From Chlorobiaceae bacterium (lineage in GTDB: Bacteria; Bacteroidota; Ignavibacteria; Ignavibacteriales; Ignavibacteriaceae): 64,000 bases of DNA. Below, piece after piece: positions 63,862-64,000 of the stretch; position 1 is the first letter of the stretch; every line of letters begins with the position of its first letter. The stretch spans positions 1 to 64,000 of the forward strand of contig PNNF01000009.1 of assembly GCA_013824085.1 (NCBI GenBank), given 5' to 3'. The notes below the pieces were generated by a model, which saw nothing but the letters and a program-made list of their open reading frames with translations, searched no databases and was not told the origin of the DNA. The position numbers and the translations under genes are program-made.

Positions 63862-64000
63862 ATGAACAAGAGATTATATCGTTCGAATAAAGATAAAATG
63901 ATTGCGGGTGTTGCTGGTGGCATCGGCGAATACTTTGACATTGATCCAATATTAGTGAGAATTGCTTTTGTAATTCTGACTTTCGTTCATGGCATTGGTA
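63862..64000 (+). CDS. PspC-domain protein, N-terminus only (cut by window edge)
   Basis: 46 codons before the window ends, from the ATG at 63862 with an AGGAGG site 5 nt upstream. The sequence (MNKRLYRSNKDKMIAGVAGG, then IGEYFDIDPILVRIAFVILT) is the PspC domain of the phage-shock/envelope stress family: a short basic N-terminus, KxxAGVxGGIxxYF and one TM helix. Partial. Confidence 0.92.
   Translation, partial: MNKRLYRSNKDKMIAGVAGGIGEYFDIDPILVRIAFVILTFVHGIG

Overview
The window is strongly AT-rich bacterial chromosome. Several features together point to the Bacteroidota/Ignavibacteria side of the tree: secreted proteins ending in type IX secretion (T9SS) type A sorting domains with an NYPNPFNP-like motif, a DUF4783 protein, a propeller-type (Reg_prop/Y_Y_Y) histidine kinase, a TonB-dependent receptor with a carboxypeptidase-like N-terminal domain, and Kdo (LPS) synthesis. 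An Ignavibacterium/Melioribacter-like organism is my best guess; this is inference from gene content only.

Layout. (1) 1-8050, minus strand: a tightly packed run encoding a PqqD-like protein, an ATP-grasp ligase, a group-IV PLP decarboxylase, a urea-transporter/M23-peptidase fusion, a TPR protein and an outer-membrane barrel, followed by an RmlD-like reductase and DNA repair endonuclease IV. Several joints overlap by 4 bp, so the genes are very probably co-translated. I consider this the best candidate for an undescribed system. (2) 8250-11070: kdsC, a transglutaminase-like protein and a T9SS cargo protein. (3) 11403-17324, minus strand: a sigma-54 activator with a cysteine-rich PAS domain, an eleven-heme lipoprotein cytochrome, a double-rhodanese lipoprotein and a TPR gene, with a recognisable -24/-12 promoter and repeated TGTTTCA boxes; then a histidine kinase broken by one extra base in an A10 tract. 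(4) 17611-26504: tRNA nucleotidyltransferase/poly(A) polymerase-like enzyme, a five-gene TolC/MacA/MacB-like efflux operon and an OmpA-type porin, closed by a strong bidirectional terminator. (5) 26566-41890, minus strand: an SpmA-SpmB fusion, a lipoprotein amidase, an NtrY-like kinase with DUF4783, an Fn3 lipoprotein, the pyrR-pyrB-pyrC operon, an MBL-fold hydrolase and a giant propeller kinase.

(6) 41891-48443 is an accessory island: two T9SS cargo genes (a subtilase lacking its catalytic Asp and a BNR/sortilin-type propeller) enclosed by long direct repeats rich in 17-nt perfect hairpins, with fossil gene pieces on both sides. (7) 48444-64000, mostly plus strand: an outer-membrane protein, a double-GNAT protein, a TonB-dependent receptor, xseA (apparently starting at ATT), xseB, dxs, an oxidoreductase, a PhoB/PhoR pair, two tRNA-Ser genes, a ZIP transporter, an OprO/P-like porin, an esterase lipoprotein, a MATE exporter and the start of a PspC protein.

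Functional threads are envelope biogenesis and protein export, extracytoplasmic redox chemistry (cytochrome plus rhodanese), signal transduction (one sigma-54 activator, four histidine kinases, one response regulator) and core nucleotide/isoprenoid metabolism. No CRISPR array, rRNA, complete insertion sequence or prophage was seen.
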